Assembly: GCF_018687715.1 (NCBI RefSeq) | Contig: NC_056766.1 | Location: 20,257,001-20,321,000, forward strand | Length of the DNA: 64,000 nucleotides | Source of the DNA: Carya illinoinensis | Taxonomy: Eukaryota; Streptophyta; Magnoliopsida; Fagales; Juglandaceae | Direction of reading: 5' to 3' | Part shown: piece by piece, positions 42,894 through 55,340 of the stretch | Position numbering within the stretch: the stretch's first letter is position 1 | Layout of the letters: each line of letters begins with the position of its first letter | Position numbers and translations under genes: made by a program | Notes under the pieces: model-generated | The model's input: only the letters and a program-made list of their open reading frames with translations | What the model was told of the DNA's origin: nothing | Database searches by the model: none

Positions 42894-45800
42894 AAATATT
42901 AAGCTGGAACTGTCGGGGGCTTGGGAACCCTCGAACAGTTCAAAGCCTTAGTCTTCAACTTAAGGCAAAATTTCCTGACTTGGTTTTTCTTATGGAAACC
43001 AAGATGTGCAATAAAAGGGCCCAATGGGTTGTTAAGAAAATGAAGTATGAAGGGCACATTGCTGTTGATGTCATTGGTAGGAGTGGGGGCTTAATTCTAA
43101 TGTGGAAACAATCTGTTGATGTTGAATTACTGAATTTCATGTAGACACATTAATGTCTTTATAACTGATGAAAGAAGTGGGTGTAGATGGCTGTTGACTT
43201 GTTTTTATGGTGCACCTGAGGTCAGCCTGAGACGAAGGGGATTTGATTTGCTGACTTCCTTTCAACCAGTGAATTTAGGGTGGTGTATAATAGGTGACTA
43301 CAACGAGATATTGACAAATGATGAAAAGGTGGGTGGCAGGCCAAGAGTTGAGAAACAGATGCAGAATTTTAGACAGGTTTTATCAAAGGGTTCCCTTTTC
43401 GATTTAGGTTGGAGAGGGGATAAATTTACCTGGTCTAATAGACATGAAGATACCTCTTTTACTAAAGAGAGGTTGGATCGTGTATTGGCCAACAAAATAT
43501 GGATGGGTTCTTATAGTTTTTTTCAGGTGGACACACTTACTGCAGTATGTTTAGATCACAGACCAATTGTGCTTCACTATGCTACTCATCAAGTGACACA
43601 CTTCGTTCATGGCTTTTTTAAATATGAAGTAGGATGGAGTAGAGAAGAGGGTTGTAGTGGAGTAGTGGCATGTGAATGCAGGAAGCATACTGGTGAAAGG
43701 AACCAACTAGCAGCAGTACAGGCTAAGCTAGTACAATGCAGTAAGGGGCTTAAAAGGTGGAGTAGAACTATAGAGAAAGACAGATTGAATGCTATCAAAA
43801 CAAAGACAGCATCTATATCCTTATTACAAAAAGATGAAAAGGCAGAAAATGTGAGGGCTTAGAAACAGTTACAAATAGAACTAAACCACTTATTGGAACA
43901 AGAAGATCTAAAATGGAAACAAAGAGCAAAAAAGCACTGGTTAGAGAAAGGGGACAGAATACAAGGTACTATCATGCCTGTGTTACTCAAAGAAGGAAGA
44001 AAAATTCTATCAAGCAAATCCGGGACACGAATGATGTGTTATTAACTGAGCAAAAAGACATTACACATGGGTTTTGGCACCATTTCTCTATGACATATTG
44101 GACTACCAATCCTTCCAAGGAGCAGATTGAGCAATGTGTAAGGGGTGTGAAAAACAGGATCTCAGTTGATAAGAGAGTAAAGCTAGAAAAGGAATTCTAT
44201 AGAGAAGAAGTGGAACTTGCTTTAAAACAAATGTCTTCCTTTAAAGCCCCTGGACCAGATGGATTTAGTGCTGGGTCTTTTCAAGATCACTGGGAAGTGG
44301 TGGAAGATGAGGTGTCAAGTTCAGTGCTGGAGTTTCTCAAGAGTGGTAACATGCCTAGTGGTTTAAATCATACACATATTGCTTTGGTTCCTAAGGTACA
44401 TTCTCCCTCAACTATGCATGAGTTTAGACCTATTAGCTTATGTAATGTCCTATACAAGTTAATCTCAAAAGTACTAGCTAATAGAATGAATGAGGTGCTG
44501 TCACAGATCATATCATGGAACCAAAGTGCTTTTATTCCTAGTAGGTTGATAACAGACAATATATTGGTTGCTTATGAACTCTTACATACGATGCAATCAA
44601 GACAGAAAGGTAGCTTGGGAAGTATGGCAATTAAGCTTAATATGTCTAAAGCTTATGATAGGGTGGAATGGGAGTACTTAGAAGCTATGTTGCTGAAACT
44701 GGGTTTTGGTTGTAGGTGGACCAATCTAATTATGACTTGTGTTAGAACTGTCAGTTATTCTGTAAACGTCAATGGGATACCAGGAGATAATATCACACCT
44801 TTAAGAGGATTACGCCAAGGTGACCCCCTCTCACCATATTTATTCCTTATTTGTGTAGAAGGATTGAGTGCTTTATTTCAGCAAGCTGAGCAAAATGGAT
44901 GTATAAGGGGAGTTTCAGCCTCAAGAGGTGGTGTGAGAATTAACCACCTTCTTTTTGCGGATGATTGTGCCATTTTTTGCAGAGCAAAACAAGAAGAATG
45001 GGTGAGGGTGGAGCAGATCCTGTGGAAATATGAGTGTACCTCAAGTCAGGTTCTTAATAAACAGAAGACGTCTATATTGTTTAGCAAGAACTCTCATCCT
45101 AGTGCTCAGAGGCTAATCATCCAGTCCTATCATGGGATGGTGTGTGGAAATTACAATAAGTATTTGGGCCTTCCTACTGTTGTGGGAAGATCAAAATATA
45201 ACACTTTTCGTGGTTTGAAGGAGAAGATTTGGAGAAGAATTACTAGCTGGAAATCTGTGTTTTTGTCCAAGGTTGGTAAAGATATTTTGATTAAAAGTAT
45301 ACTTCAAGCAATTCCAGCTTACACTATGAGTGTCTTTAAGCTGCCATTTGGTTTGTTAAAGGAAATAGAGACTATGATATCTCAGTTTTGGTGGAAGAAT
45401 AACAAAGATACAAAAGGCATTCATTGGTTAAGATGGAAGAAACTTGGACAGGTGAAGAACAAGGGAGGTCTTGGCTTTAGAAACCTAATTAGTTTTAACA
45501 AGGCTTTGTTAGCTAAGCAGGTTTGGAGGATGTTGAAAGAGCCTTCCTCTCTAGTGGCTCAAATTTTTTAGCATAAGTATTTCAAAACCTGTCATATTTT
45601 TAAGTCCAAGGTGGGTCTTTCCCCATCACATATTTGGAGAAGCTTATGGTCCTCATTGGACTTAGTAAAGGTCGGGGCTGTTTGGAGGGTAGGAAATGGA
45701 GAAAATATTAGTATTTGGCATGATAAATGTTTGCCTCGACCCTCTACTTATAAGGTATAAACTCCTATGAACTCTCTTGATTACAATGCTAAGGTTGCAG

Positions 45801-47033
45801 ACTTGATAAATAAAGAGACATGCACATGGAAGACTGATGTGGTGGATACAGTGTTCAATATGGAGGATGCTCAGCTAATTCTTAGTTTACCACTAAGCTG
45901 CAGGGAGGTTGGAGATAGTATTATTTGGGTGAAATCTCCAAAAGGGGTTTTTATTGTCAAAAGTGCTTACTTTGAGGAGCTGGAACTGCAAAAACAGGCT
46001 ACAGGGCAATCTTCCAATGAACCTAATGATGTTATGCTATGGAGGAAGCTATGACAGTTACAGATTCATGGCAAAGTGAAGTTTTTTTTTCTAGAAGGCA
46101 CTGCAGGGCATCCTACCAACAAAAAGTCAGCTTTATAATAAGAGAATTGTTGAGGATAGTTGCTGTCCTGTGTGCAATAGATATGAGGAAACTATTTTGC
46201 ATGTTCTGTGGACATGTCCTACTACAGTAGATGTTTGGGGGGACTCGGCTAGTCTGTGCAAGAAGTGGAATTCAGATTATGAAGATTTAGCTGCTTTGTG
46301 GCTAGATTTGATGCAGAAATTGGAGGTTCAGCAGTTGGAATATATGGTTGCAGTTTTTCATAAGTTATGGACTCGTAGAAATCTTTGGGTGTTTGACCAA
46401 AGGTTTGTAAATCCAACCATCACCTATAAGTCTGCTGTAGATGAAGTTGACATGTTCAAAGAGGTAATGAGGGACTGTCAAATGCCCCATTCGAGACTAC
46501 TAGAAGGGGAAACACTTGAGGAGAGAACCTATTGGAAGCCACCAGTGGAGCCTTTTTGCAAAGTAAATTTTGATGCAGCCTATACTGCAGCAACCAACCG
46601 TATGGGCTTGGGGGTTGTAATCAGGAATCAAGGTGGTGATGCAGAAGTTATTCTGGCTGCTCCTAGAGTACACGTCTCTTCTGTGTTACAAGCTGAGTGT
46701 TATGCCTTACTTTGAGCCATGAAACTTTGTCAAGAATTGGGGATCTGTCATGTTGTTTTTGAAGGAGATGCTAAACTGGTGGTTGATAATATTCAAGCTA
46801 AAGGTACTGATTGTTCTTGGACAAGTCACTTAATGGAGGACATCCAGTATTTGTTATCGTGGCAACCATATTGGAGGGTAGTGTTTGTTAAGAGGGATGG
46901 GAATAAAGCAGCACATGCTGCTGCACAATTAACAAAGAATTTAAATTCGGAAGTTGTATGGATTGAGGATGGTCCATATGAGGTGTCATCTGTTATTTTA
47001 AGTGACAAGAGTTGTATTGATTTTCATGATTAA
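42870..47033 (+). pseudogene. LINE ORF2: APE endonuclease, reverse transcriptase, zf-RVT, RNase H
   Basis: The frame begins around PPSIIKILSWNCRGLGNPRT, overlapping the end of ORF1; no clear ATG was found. The endonuclease has LVFLMETKM, CIIGDYNEI and CLDHRPI (about 42960-43580). RT (43913-45571) has FKAPGPDGFSAGSF, EFRPISLCNVLYKLISKVLA, the Asp-region variant KLNMSKAYDRVEW, LRGLRQGDPLSPYLF and LLFADDCAIF. Next come a zf-RVT region with CCPVCNRYEETILHVLWTCP (near 46160-46210) and RNase H with VNFDAAYTAATNRMGLGVVI, AECYALL and HAAAQLTKN. Breaks: frameshift near 43140, stop 43861-43863, frameshift near 43955, stops near 45571, 45760 and 46054, frameshift near 46132, stop near 46714. The normal Asp in 'LDMSKAYDR' is changed to Asn here. 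Confidence 0.92.
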
Positions 47034-47039
47034 TGAGAA

Positions 47040-47450
47040 TTCTTTCATTTAAAAAAAAAAGAATGGCATCATTCAATATGCAAAGGTACGAAATGGACAT
47101 GTAAAAGTGGTATTTTCTTGATCCTCAAGAGCAATCTCAATTTAGTTCTATCTAGAATAACCATCCAGGATGCAATAAAATTTATGACCTGCTACCTGTT
47201 CAAGAATTTGATCCATGAATGGTGGAGAAAAATGATCCTTCCTAGTGACAGAATTTAATTTTCTGTAGTTAATGCACATATGCCAACCAGTAGTAACTTT
47301 AGTTGAGATCAATTCATTATTAACATTCTTAACTACAGTCACACCAGATTTCTTAGGTACCACCTGCATAAGACTAATCCATTTACTATCAGAAATAGAG
47401 TGAATGATCCTTACATCTAGAAGTTTTAACACCTATGCTCTAACAACCTC
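47040..47450 (-). pseudogene. Athila RT N-terminal part
   Basis: It reads leftward. The open stretch 47432-47148 has WISLMQVVPKKSGVTVVKN, TGWHMCINYRKLNSVTRKDHF and FYCILDGYSR, which are gypsy RT blocks leading to the first catalytic Asp. After a stop the frame continues in the TFTCPFGTFAY style and reaches the LINE target site. The rest of RT lies at 41235-41060, 5.8 kb away on the far side of the LINE. Confidence 0.88.
47061..47076. repeat. Right target-site duplication of the LINE
   Basis: GAATGGCATCATTCAA directly after the A10 tail. It pairs with 41220-41235. Confidence 0.92.
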
Positions 47451-47464
47451 TTTCATGTTGGGGT

Positions 47465-49283
47465 TCAGTCTATGTTGCATCTCTTTAGAGGCTTAGCATT
47501 GTCCTCCAGATATATTCTGTGGGTACAAATCAAAGGATTGATACCTTTGATATCAACTATGGTCCATCCTATTACCTCTTTGTGTTCAATGAGAACATCA
47601 ATTAATTTTCTCTCCTGAATTTCATCCAGTTTTGATGAGATGACAACTCGTAATGTCTCTGATTGGCCTAAAAAAACATATATGAGATCAGCAGGTAGAA
47701 GTTTCAAGTCAAGTTTTAGTTTTTGCACACTTGAGATGAGGGGCACGATATCATGAGTTGGCAATTCCTCAAAACGTGTCCTCCATTTATCAGTGTCCAT
47801 TATAGGAGTATATTCTAACAAAACATTCATAGATGCAAGTATAAAATCGTCATTAAAATTTTTACCATGAATCAAATAAGCCTCAAGAGGGTAAAAAAAA
47901 TTGACAAATAAAATTTCTTTTGAACAAGAGTTTGGATCAAATTTATTTCATGCACATCATCATCATCACTAAGGTGTTTACAAACATTGAAAATATTCAA
48001 CTCTAAAATCATGTTGCCAAAAGAAATTATTATCACACCACTCCTACAATTTATTAAAGCATTCGAGGTCGCAAGGAATGGCCTGACTAAAATTATAAAT
48101 TTGAGTGCAAACATCAAAGACAGTTTCAGTGTCCAAAACAATGAAATCCAATGGGAAATAAAATTTGCCTACTTGTACTAACACATCCTCAACTATCCCT
48201 CTAGGTATTTTTATTGAATGGTCAGCAAGTTGGAGTGTTACCTCGATAGGTTTAAGTTCACTAAGACCCAATTGCTCCTATACCGAGTAAGGTAGGAGGT
48301 TAACACTAGCACCAAGGTCAAGTAGGGCTTTCTCAGTTTTAAAATTCCTAATAACACAAGAAATTGTTGGACAACCTTGATCTTTATACTTTGGAGGAGA
48401 ATTATTTTGAAGGATGGCACTTACCTGTTCTATGACGAAAGCCGTTTTTTACACTTTCATCATACGTTTCACTATACACAGATCTTTCAAAAATTTAGCA
48501 TAAGATGGAATCTGTTTAATCGCATCCAACAAAAGAATATTAATTTTTACTTGTTTGAAAATCTCAAGAATGTTTACATTTTGAACAAACTTATGAGAAA
48601 CTTTTGAGGAAAAGGGGCAGGTACTGGGGTTTTACAGGCATATCTAACTCAAACTTGTCAAGTTCACCATCACTCTTGAAATTTGAAGAATTGTTGGTTT
48701 TACTTACTTTTATTGAAACACTTTTATTAATTTTTTTTCCATTATGTAAAGTGGCGATGGACTTGACATGTTCAAATTTTGAATCAGAAGAATTTGAATT
48801 TCTTACCTCAAATTTCCCTTTGGTATTCAGCTAATGTTGAGTAGGAAACTTACACTTTTCTTGAACATACAATGCAAAGGTCAAGTCGCTGATAGAATTT
48901 ATCATCTCATTAATGGCCTGCATTGTCTGAGTGTTAATATTAGCTTGCCCATGCATAAAAGTTTGTAATGTCTCATCATGCATGGGTTTTCTTATGTGGA
49001 GGCATATAAAGAGTAGAAGAAGAACGCACTTGAGGATTTTGATTTGAATTAGACTCATTCCTCCTACTAAAGTTGTGGTAATTTCTCCATCTCGGATTAT
49101 AAATTTCCGAATAAGGGGAAAAAATGGTATTTTATAAGAATTCATAACATTTGCTTGTTTGGTGCAACACCTATTTAAAAGCAGAAATTGTTGGGTAATT
49201 CTTTGTTTGCAAAAGAAAAGTAGTAGCATACCTTGGTTTTGGGTGAGATTTAGCGAGTTGGATGGGTCGAACCTGAGCATCAT
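47465..49283 (-). pseudogene. Athila gag C-terminus, protease and linker to RT
   Basis: It reads leftward. Gag text at about 49080-48830 includes HGQANINTQTMQAINEMINS and YVQEKCKFPTQ; a WRNHPNF-like phrase precedes it in another frame. The protease region (48420-47870) includes KPYLTLVLVLTSYL-type remnants of the active-site area, VGKFYFPLDFIVLDTE, RPFLATSNALINCRSG and ISFGNMILELNIFNVCKHLS. The linker (47875-47465) has LKLDLKLLPADLIYVFLG and HKEVIGWTIVDIKGINPLIC, standard text before the RT domain. Many frameshifts. It matches the second Athila copy at 28780-29890. Confidence 0.85.
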
Positions 49284-49299
49284 TTAAAACCAGTTCTTT

Positions 49300-50763
49300 A
49301 AGTGCAGGTTGGGTTGGGTCAATCGGGTGGGTTGGGTTAGGTGGTTTCTTGCATAGGCATACATATTAATATATGGGTAAGTTAGTCGCTAACTCACTTT
49401 CAAAATACTTGTGTGTGTATGGTGATAAGAAACCATCATCCATGTTTATTATGCTTATTATAAATGTCATATTATGCTATGGTACGATTTATTTCAAGTA
49501 CATGTTTATGCATGGGTAAGTTAGCTCTAACTTACTGTCAAGGTATTGTATATGTGTGTTAGTAAGAGAACAATTAGTCATATTCTTATGCTCTTATATA
49601 TGTCACATTATGTTATGTTACGAAATGTTTATATATTACACATTAGCTATGTCATAAAAAGTTTATTTGTTACACAATATGCCATGTCATGAGATGTTTA
49701 TATATTTCATATTATGTCATGTCATTCATTATACATATATGTCACATTACGTTATTTCATGTTACCTATCATTTTATTTCACATCACATCATCTCTCGAG
49801 TACAAAGTATGTCACAAAAACAATATTTTTCTCAGTCAGTCATGCCTAAATACTTGTGGCATAATCACTATGATTGTCCAATATCTCCATTTATAATTTA
49901 CGCAATGTACTTCTAGCATAATAATTCTGATTGTTAGAATACCTCTATCAAAATGCTCACAGAAAAATCATTTTGATTGTCATTATATTTTCATTAAAAC
50001 TATTAGTAAGTACTCCAAGCATGATTATTCTTATTTTTATGATATCTCATTTAAAATACTCATGGTGTAATCAATCTTATTTTCTAAGTAACTCTAATGA
50101 AATACGATGGGCAGAATCATTCTAATTGTTCACTATTTCTAACAAAATAGCTGACGAAATGATTCTAGTTGTTAGAGTTCATGTGCAGTTTTATGTTCAA
50201 GTTCATTTTCAAGTCAGTTTCTTCAAGTTTCAGTTTCATGTCATGTTATTTCACGTACTATCCAAGTTCAAGTTATGTCAGTTTAGTTCCAATTTATTTC
50301 AGTTTATGTCACATAAGTCATGTCACGTTATTCATGTTTTTACTGTCATCCATGCATCTGTACACTACTAGTTAAAGTTATTTGTAAACTAGCTGAGATT
50401 TGTAATCAAATTTACTAGGCTACTCGAATTATTAGCTTAGTATATTATAATAATATTTACATTCACTAAAGGAGTGATGCTTCCAGTACTCATTATGTTA
50501 CAAATATTTGGACATACATTGTAACTTTTGAACATTTGTTATATGGATTTTATAAAGCATCTTTATGATTTTTGGATGTTACTTCTGAAACATAGAATTG
50601 CTCAAAAAAAAAAAAAAATATCCACTATGAATATAGTATATTGTTAGATGTACACTAGATGCATTGCATATTTATTGTCATGATTAGAGTAGGTAACATA
50701 GTGCTACATATCTTGACGCTTTAGGCTCTGCCAAATATCAAGCGGAATCTAGAGGGCGTCACA
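49300..50763 (+). repeat. 5' LTR (approximate) of a second gypsy element
   Basis: It ends GGGCGTCACA at 50763 and is followed by a damaged primer site (TGGTATCC at 50767), as in the gag-only element but on the opposite strand. The LTR body has a duplicated block of about 142 bp (GGGTAAGTTAG at 49374 and 49516) and long T/C/A-rich, CATGTCA-rich stretches (49600-50360). The left boundary is not resolved and no partner LTR lies in the window. Confidence 0.6.
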
Positions 50764-51099
50764 AGGTGGTATCCAAACAATGTCTCTGGGTTAAACCCAC
50801 ATGTCCCTAGGAACTATTCCAGAGTATAGGATTGTAATTTTAGTCTCTCTTTAGGCTTGAATTTTCCAAGTATAAGAGTTAGTACGTATATTTGATATGC
50901 GTATACATGTGTTTTAGTAAGTAACAAATGACATGTGGTAGAGTACCTAGGAACCTTAGTGGAGATAACAATCAGGAAGTTTAGAATCCTCCAATGGATA
51001 GAGGGCAAGGGTAAGCTGAAGCTGTATGTCTGCTGGCTGACGTGCTTAGACATTAGCAACAACAACAAGTGCATGCACCTAGACATAAAATTGGATATT

Positions 51100-52250
51100 G
51101 TTTGTATGAGAAGTTTATAGTTCATAGATACCCAATCTTTTTTGGTACCAAAAGGACCCTGAGGGTGGAAATGTTGATTATCGATCTTGGAAGGAGATAC
51201 GAGATTTGTGGATGCACGGAAGACCAGAAGGTACTTTACACTGGGTATCCTTTTCAAGGAGAAGCTAGCATTTGGGAGGGATACATGGAGGTAGCTTCTA
51301 GTGAGGGAGCTGGGAACCCTAGCTATTTTGACTTAGCGAAGATTCAAGGAGCAATTTGACAACCAATTCATCCCAGATTCGGTTAAGCAATAGAAGGTGC
51401 AAGAGTTTACATCTCTATCACAAGGTAGCTTAACGGTGGAACAGTATGTTGCTAGATTCATAGAATTAGGAAGGTTCATACCTCACCTAATTTCTACGAA
51501 TTAGAAGATACAAGTACAAAAGTTCCAGGGAGGACTTTAGCATAGAATTCGCAGCCAAGTGACTTGTCTTAGGATTGAAAATTACCAGGATTTGTAAATG
51601 TTCCTGCCACAGCTTATGCAGAGTTGAGGGTTTGACCACCCATATTATTCCAAAATGAAAGAGGACTTTACCTTATGCTACTGAAGAAAGTCAGGAAAGG
51701 AAGAAGATGTCTACTGTACTAGATAAGGGAAAAGGCATTGAGATTGGAAGCTCAATTCTAATCACATACCCATTATGTGGGATGTGTAGAAAGAACCATA
51801 GAGGTAAGTGCAAACTTACCTAGGACTCTAGTTTGGATGTGGCCAACTTGAAACTTGATTAAAAATTGTCCTAAAAGAGTTCGGAGAAATGGAACTATTC
51901 ACAACGAAGATTCCAAACCAAAGCCACAACATCCAATACTAGCTCAAGTGTACATTATCACTCAAAGAGATACAGATGCTTATGCCCCAAGAACATATGG
52001 AGCAGGAGTTATTGCTGGTATTTTTTTAGAACTGTGTATTCTTAAGCTTAGCTAAGATTGTTTGGATTGCAACTAATGGCATTATTGCATTATTGTTATT
52101 ATAGGGTAATGTCAAGCCGTTGAGGGTTATAGCTTGTACGTTGTTTGATTCAAGTGCATTACTAGTTTTAGTGACTTTGAATGAGAGTTCAGTTCGCTAA
52201 CCGAATTGTTACCCAAGAGGAAAGAGTAACAATTCTCATTAGGATTATTA
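51100..52250 (+). pseudogene. gypsy gag and protease remnant
   Basis: Phrases in changing frames read RRFKEQFDNQFIPDSVKQ (about 51340-51390), FTSLSQGSLTVEQYVARFIEL and GRFIPHLIST (about 51400-51505). These match the capsid of the gag-only element at 35045-35350. A broken zinc knuckle, CGMCRKNHRGKC, lies near 51778-51815. A protease start, VKPLRVIACTLFDSSALLVL, at about 52110-52175 has DSS where DSG is expected. The body fades after about 52250. Confidence 0.75.
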
Positions 52251-53492
52251 CCATCCATACAAGTGCAGACATAGCATACCCTTTAGTAGTATGAGAAAGG
52301 ATATTGCAGGTCGACTAAATAATATTCCACATATTGGAGTTTATTTGGGTCTTGAGGATAAACAAATGAAACAAACTATCCAATCTTCGAGGATACGATA
52401 GAGTTGTGTCTAGAAGTGTAGTGGCTAGGAGAAAGATTGGACTTATTAGGATTCAAGATATATATGATAGCAGGTTTACCTGGCTGCCATTAAATGGTCT
52501 CTAGCAAAGCACTGTATTTATGGAAACATAAATCGCCCTTACATTGAAGATAAATATGGGGAGATTAAAGTCTTCATCTTGAAGTTTTACATGATCAATA
52601 GGAACAGATCTTTTAGTTTAGAGTCAAAATTAGAAACAACCCTTGATCAATATGATCGGATCCTTTTGTTTATAGTCAAAATTAGAAACTCTACTCTTAT
52701 GCCGTGTTAAATCACTATAGTAGTTCTAAAAAATTAAACTGATGTGAAGAAGTAAATTTAATCAATGAATTTGTATTCTAACAACTAATATGGTGGCACT
52801 AATAGTGAGAAGAGTGAAAGACGAGAGAGAGGGAAATATTGGAGGGACGGTGTTGAGTAGTGGAAGGGAAGAGAGAGATAGAGATGATGGTGGTGTAAAG
52901 GCGGGGAGAGGAGAGGAAAGTTCTTGTAATGGTGCGGAAGAGTACTTAAGTATAGGGTGGGGAATCGGGATGTGGTAGGGACATGGGCATTCTTTAGGTA
53001 AGGATAGAGTTATGCTCCAGTAAAGTGTAAAATTGTCATTTGATCATGAAAAAGAGTACATGATATTGACCATCTTTGTAAAGAGGCATGGATGTTTTTA
53101 AAAAATATCTCATGCTTTGTTGAAATACAAACTATTTTCTGTATTCTATTTTTTGAAATTTTGAAATTTCTTTCTTCGATTAATATTTATTAATTTTTAA
53201 AAATTAATGGTACTTTTGAAAAAGAACTTTATATAGAAAGAAGCAAAGAGATCAATAAAACCTCTTATATCAAGAGTAATATTAGATACAGATATAGAAT
53301 GTGCAAGTCCGATCCCGCACATTCCTTTTAAAAAAAGTGGGCTTCAATATAGAAAAATAATTTTTTAATGTATGGGTTCCAAATTTACGCACATTTTTCA
53401 AAGGAAGCATACTGATCTTGCATATTTTAACATTGTAAATATTATTTCTTTTGTATCAATTATCTCTTAAGTTGAATTCACATAAATGCAAT
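52251..53492. other. Decayed or non-coding region after the gypsy remnant
   Basis: No convincing RT or integrase phrase was found. Between 52550 and 52700 the GATCAATA-GTCAAAATTAGAAAC phrase occurs twice (near 52590-52640 and 52650-52690). A purine-rich patch follows at 52800-52930. Confidence 0.4.
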
Positions 53493-53631
53493 TATTACAA
53501 GAAAACTGCTTAGTTGTGACTAGTTATTTTTTTAAAAAATACTTATTTTTGTCAAAATGAGTCTATTTGGATCATAAATAATCATTCTCGTCGCATATAA
53601 TCCATCATAAATTATCACTTTTCTTGTAGTG
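53493..53631. mobile_element. CACTA-type MITE
   Basis: 139 bp. The right end reads TTTTCTTGTAGTG, the reverse complement of the CACTACAAGAAAA terminus of plant CACTA (En/Spm) elements. The left end is TATTACAAGAAAA, differing by two C-to-T changes. The 3-bp flanks are AAT on both sides (53490-53492 and 53632-53634). No coding sequence. Confidence 0.8.
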
Positions 53632-53634
53632 AAT

Positions 53635-55185
53635 ACACAGTTCCATTGAAGTAGTAGAAATTTCAACCTCTTGGCTATATATATCAGCCCCAATAAATAA
53701 GTTCATGTGTTTAATTATTTGACCCAAGAATTAATACTGTTATTTGATTTGAACCTGATAGATCAGCACCGGAGTCGGACTGTTTTGGACTCGTGGGTTT
53801 TCAAGCATGATTTCTTTGACAATCATGGAAATCATGGGTCATGAATAATGTAAAAGCAGCTAAAGGAACAGATAAAAATCTTAATTGGAGGTAAAGTATG
53901 TTTCTTTTTCCTTTTCCCAGCTCTCTACTTTGTTTTGACGTCCTTTCTTTTTTCTGGTGTACAGTACAAAGTTCCACACCACATGCCATGGAAATTACTT
54001 GTATGGTCCCACTAAAAAGATAGGCTTTGATTAAGAAAATCACGGGGTTGGCATGTTCAACAATTTTCTGATTTTTTGTACCAAATTTAAAGAGAAAGTT
54101 GGATATATTTCATCATTTTTATGTCTGACTACGGAAGATGGAGCCATTGACTATATTGCATTATTTTATATCAATTACAAAAGACTTTTAACCTTTACAA
54201 TCTATTTGTTTCTTTATAAATGGTTTGGGGGCACGGGCACGCGATTTTAGGACATCCCTATGAAAGATAGAGCCCTATCTTTCACATGATGCACATCATA
54301 TTTTTATCACTATTGATTTGTATTAATGCTGACAAAAAAAAAAAAGAAAAATATTAATTGAACTGATAAAAATAATCGATAAAAGTGATTGATTAAATTT
54401 TTTATTTTATTTTTAATTTTTTTATTTAATGATTAAAAAAGTGAATACTAGTGAATTGGTTTTTTTTTAAATTTTTATAAATATTTAAAACTGTGTAAAA
54501 ATGATTAAAATAAAAGAAGAAAAAAATTCAAAAAAAAAAAAAACTATGATTTGCCCTCATCGGTTTACTTCATTGGTTGTCCATCGGTTCCCTAGCATGA
54601 CCCAAAGAAAAAACATATCTGTAAACCTGCTTATTAACACACCAATAATACATAATTAATGTGAAAATATGTCACATTAGATAGTATACGAAAGTAATTA
54701 TATTTCAATGTTTTTTAATTATAATCAATCTCACAATAAATATATGATGCATACAATAAATAAACCGAACTATAGTTAAAGAAAAAGGGGATTTTATGTC
54801 CATAAAATGTTATATATAGTTCATATATATATATATATATATGTATATATGTGTGTGTATTGTGAAAAGGTTTTTGACAAGCCTATTCTCACTTGTCCAA
54901 AAGCACAATAACCATAAAGAGAATTGCAATAACCTCCTGCAATCCCGAGCTAGTCTTTTTGTTGACTCTTGAAACCAAGACTTGATAGGAACCCTAGGCA
55001 ATACTTTGGGAAATTTCTTACAAATATGGTTGGATTGGAAACTTTTAGTGGGTCCCGTAGCTAGATCTGCTAAAATCTCACAAATGATTCTGGATTGACC
55101 TCAAATTTTCATTCGAGAAGATCTGGTTTCAGGACCCACGTTTGTTTTCCATTTATCTTGACTAAAATCATTATGCCTAATTTGT
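53635..55185. other. Intergenic, AT-rich, no gene; one short perfect hairpin
   Basis: Stop-dense AT-rich sequence. It contains a perfect 10-bp stem at 54261-54284 (TGAAAGATAG AGCC CTATCTTTCA) and a TA/TG microsatellite at 54826-54860. No gene is recognised. Confidence 0.5.
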
Positions 55186-55340
55186 TTTAATTGAGATGAG
55201 TTGAAATAAAAATTAAAAATTAAAAATATTTTAATCTTATTTTTATTTAAAAATTTTAAAAAAATTAAATTATTTATTTTATTTTATATAAAAATTTTAA
55301 AAAAATTATAATAATTAATTGAGATGAAAAATCTCCGTAA
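55186..55340. repeat. Truncated copy of the GATGAG-type MITE-like repeat
   Basis: It starts TTTTAATTGAGATGAGTTGAAATAAAAATT, passes through TTTAAAAAAATTAAATTATT and ends TTATAATAATTAATTGAGATGAAAAATCTC. It shares its blocks with 170-1233 and 59984-60275. Confidence 0.55.

Larger units (their letters stand above)
41236..47060 (+). mobile_element. Near-full-length plant L1-type LINE
   Basis: 5.8 kb with a 5' leader, ORF1 (41404-42893), ORF2 (about 42870-47033) and a poly(A) tail (47051-47060), flanked by 16-bp TSDs. It has APE endonuclease, RT, zf-RVT and RNase H domains, the plant L1 layout with C-terminal RNase H. Because both ends and the tail are present it is essentially not 5'-truncated, which is uncommon for a LINE. 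It carries several point stops and frameshifts and is inactive. It inserted after the Athila body. Confidence 0.95.

Noticed and set aside
49667..50375. Overlapping + frames rich in His/Ser/Phe
   Set aside because: Low-complexity CATGTCA-type LTR sequence, open in several frames at once.
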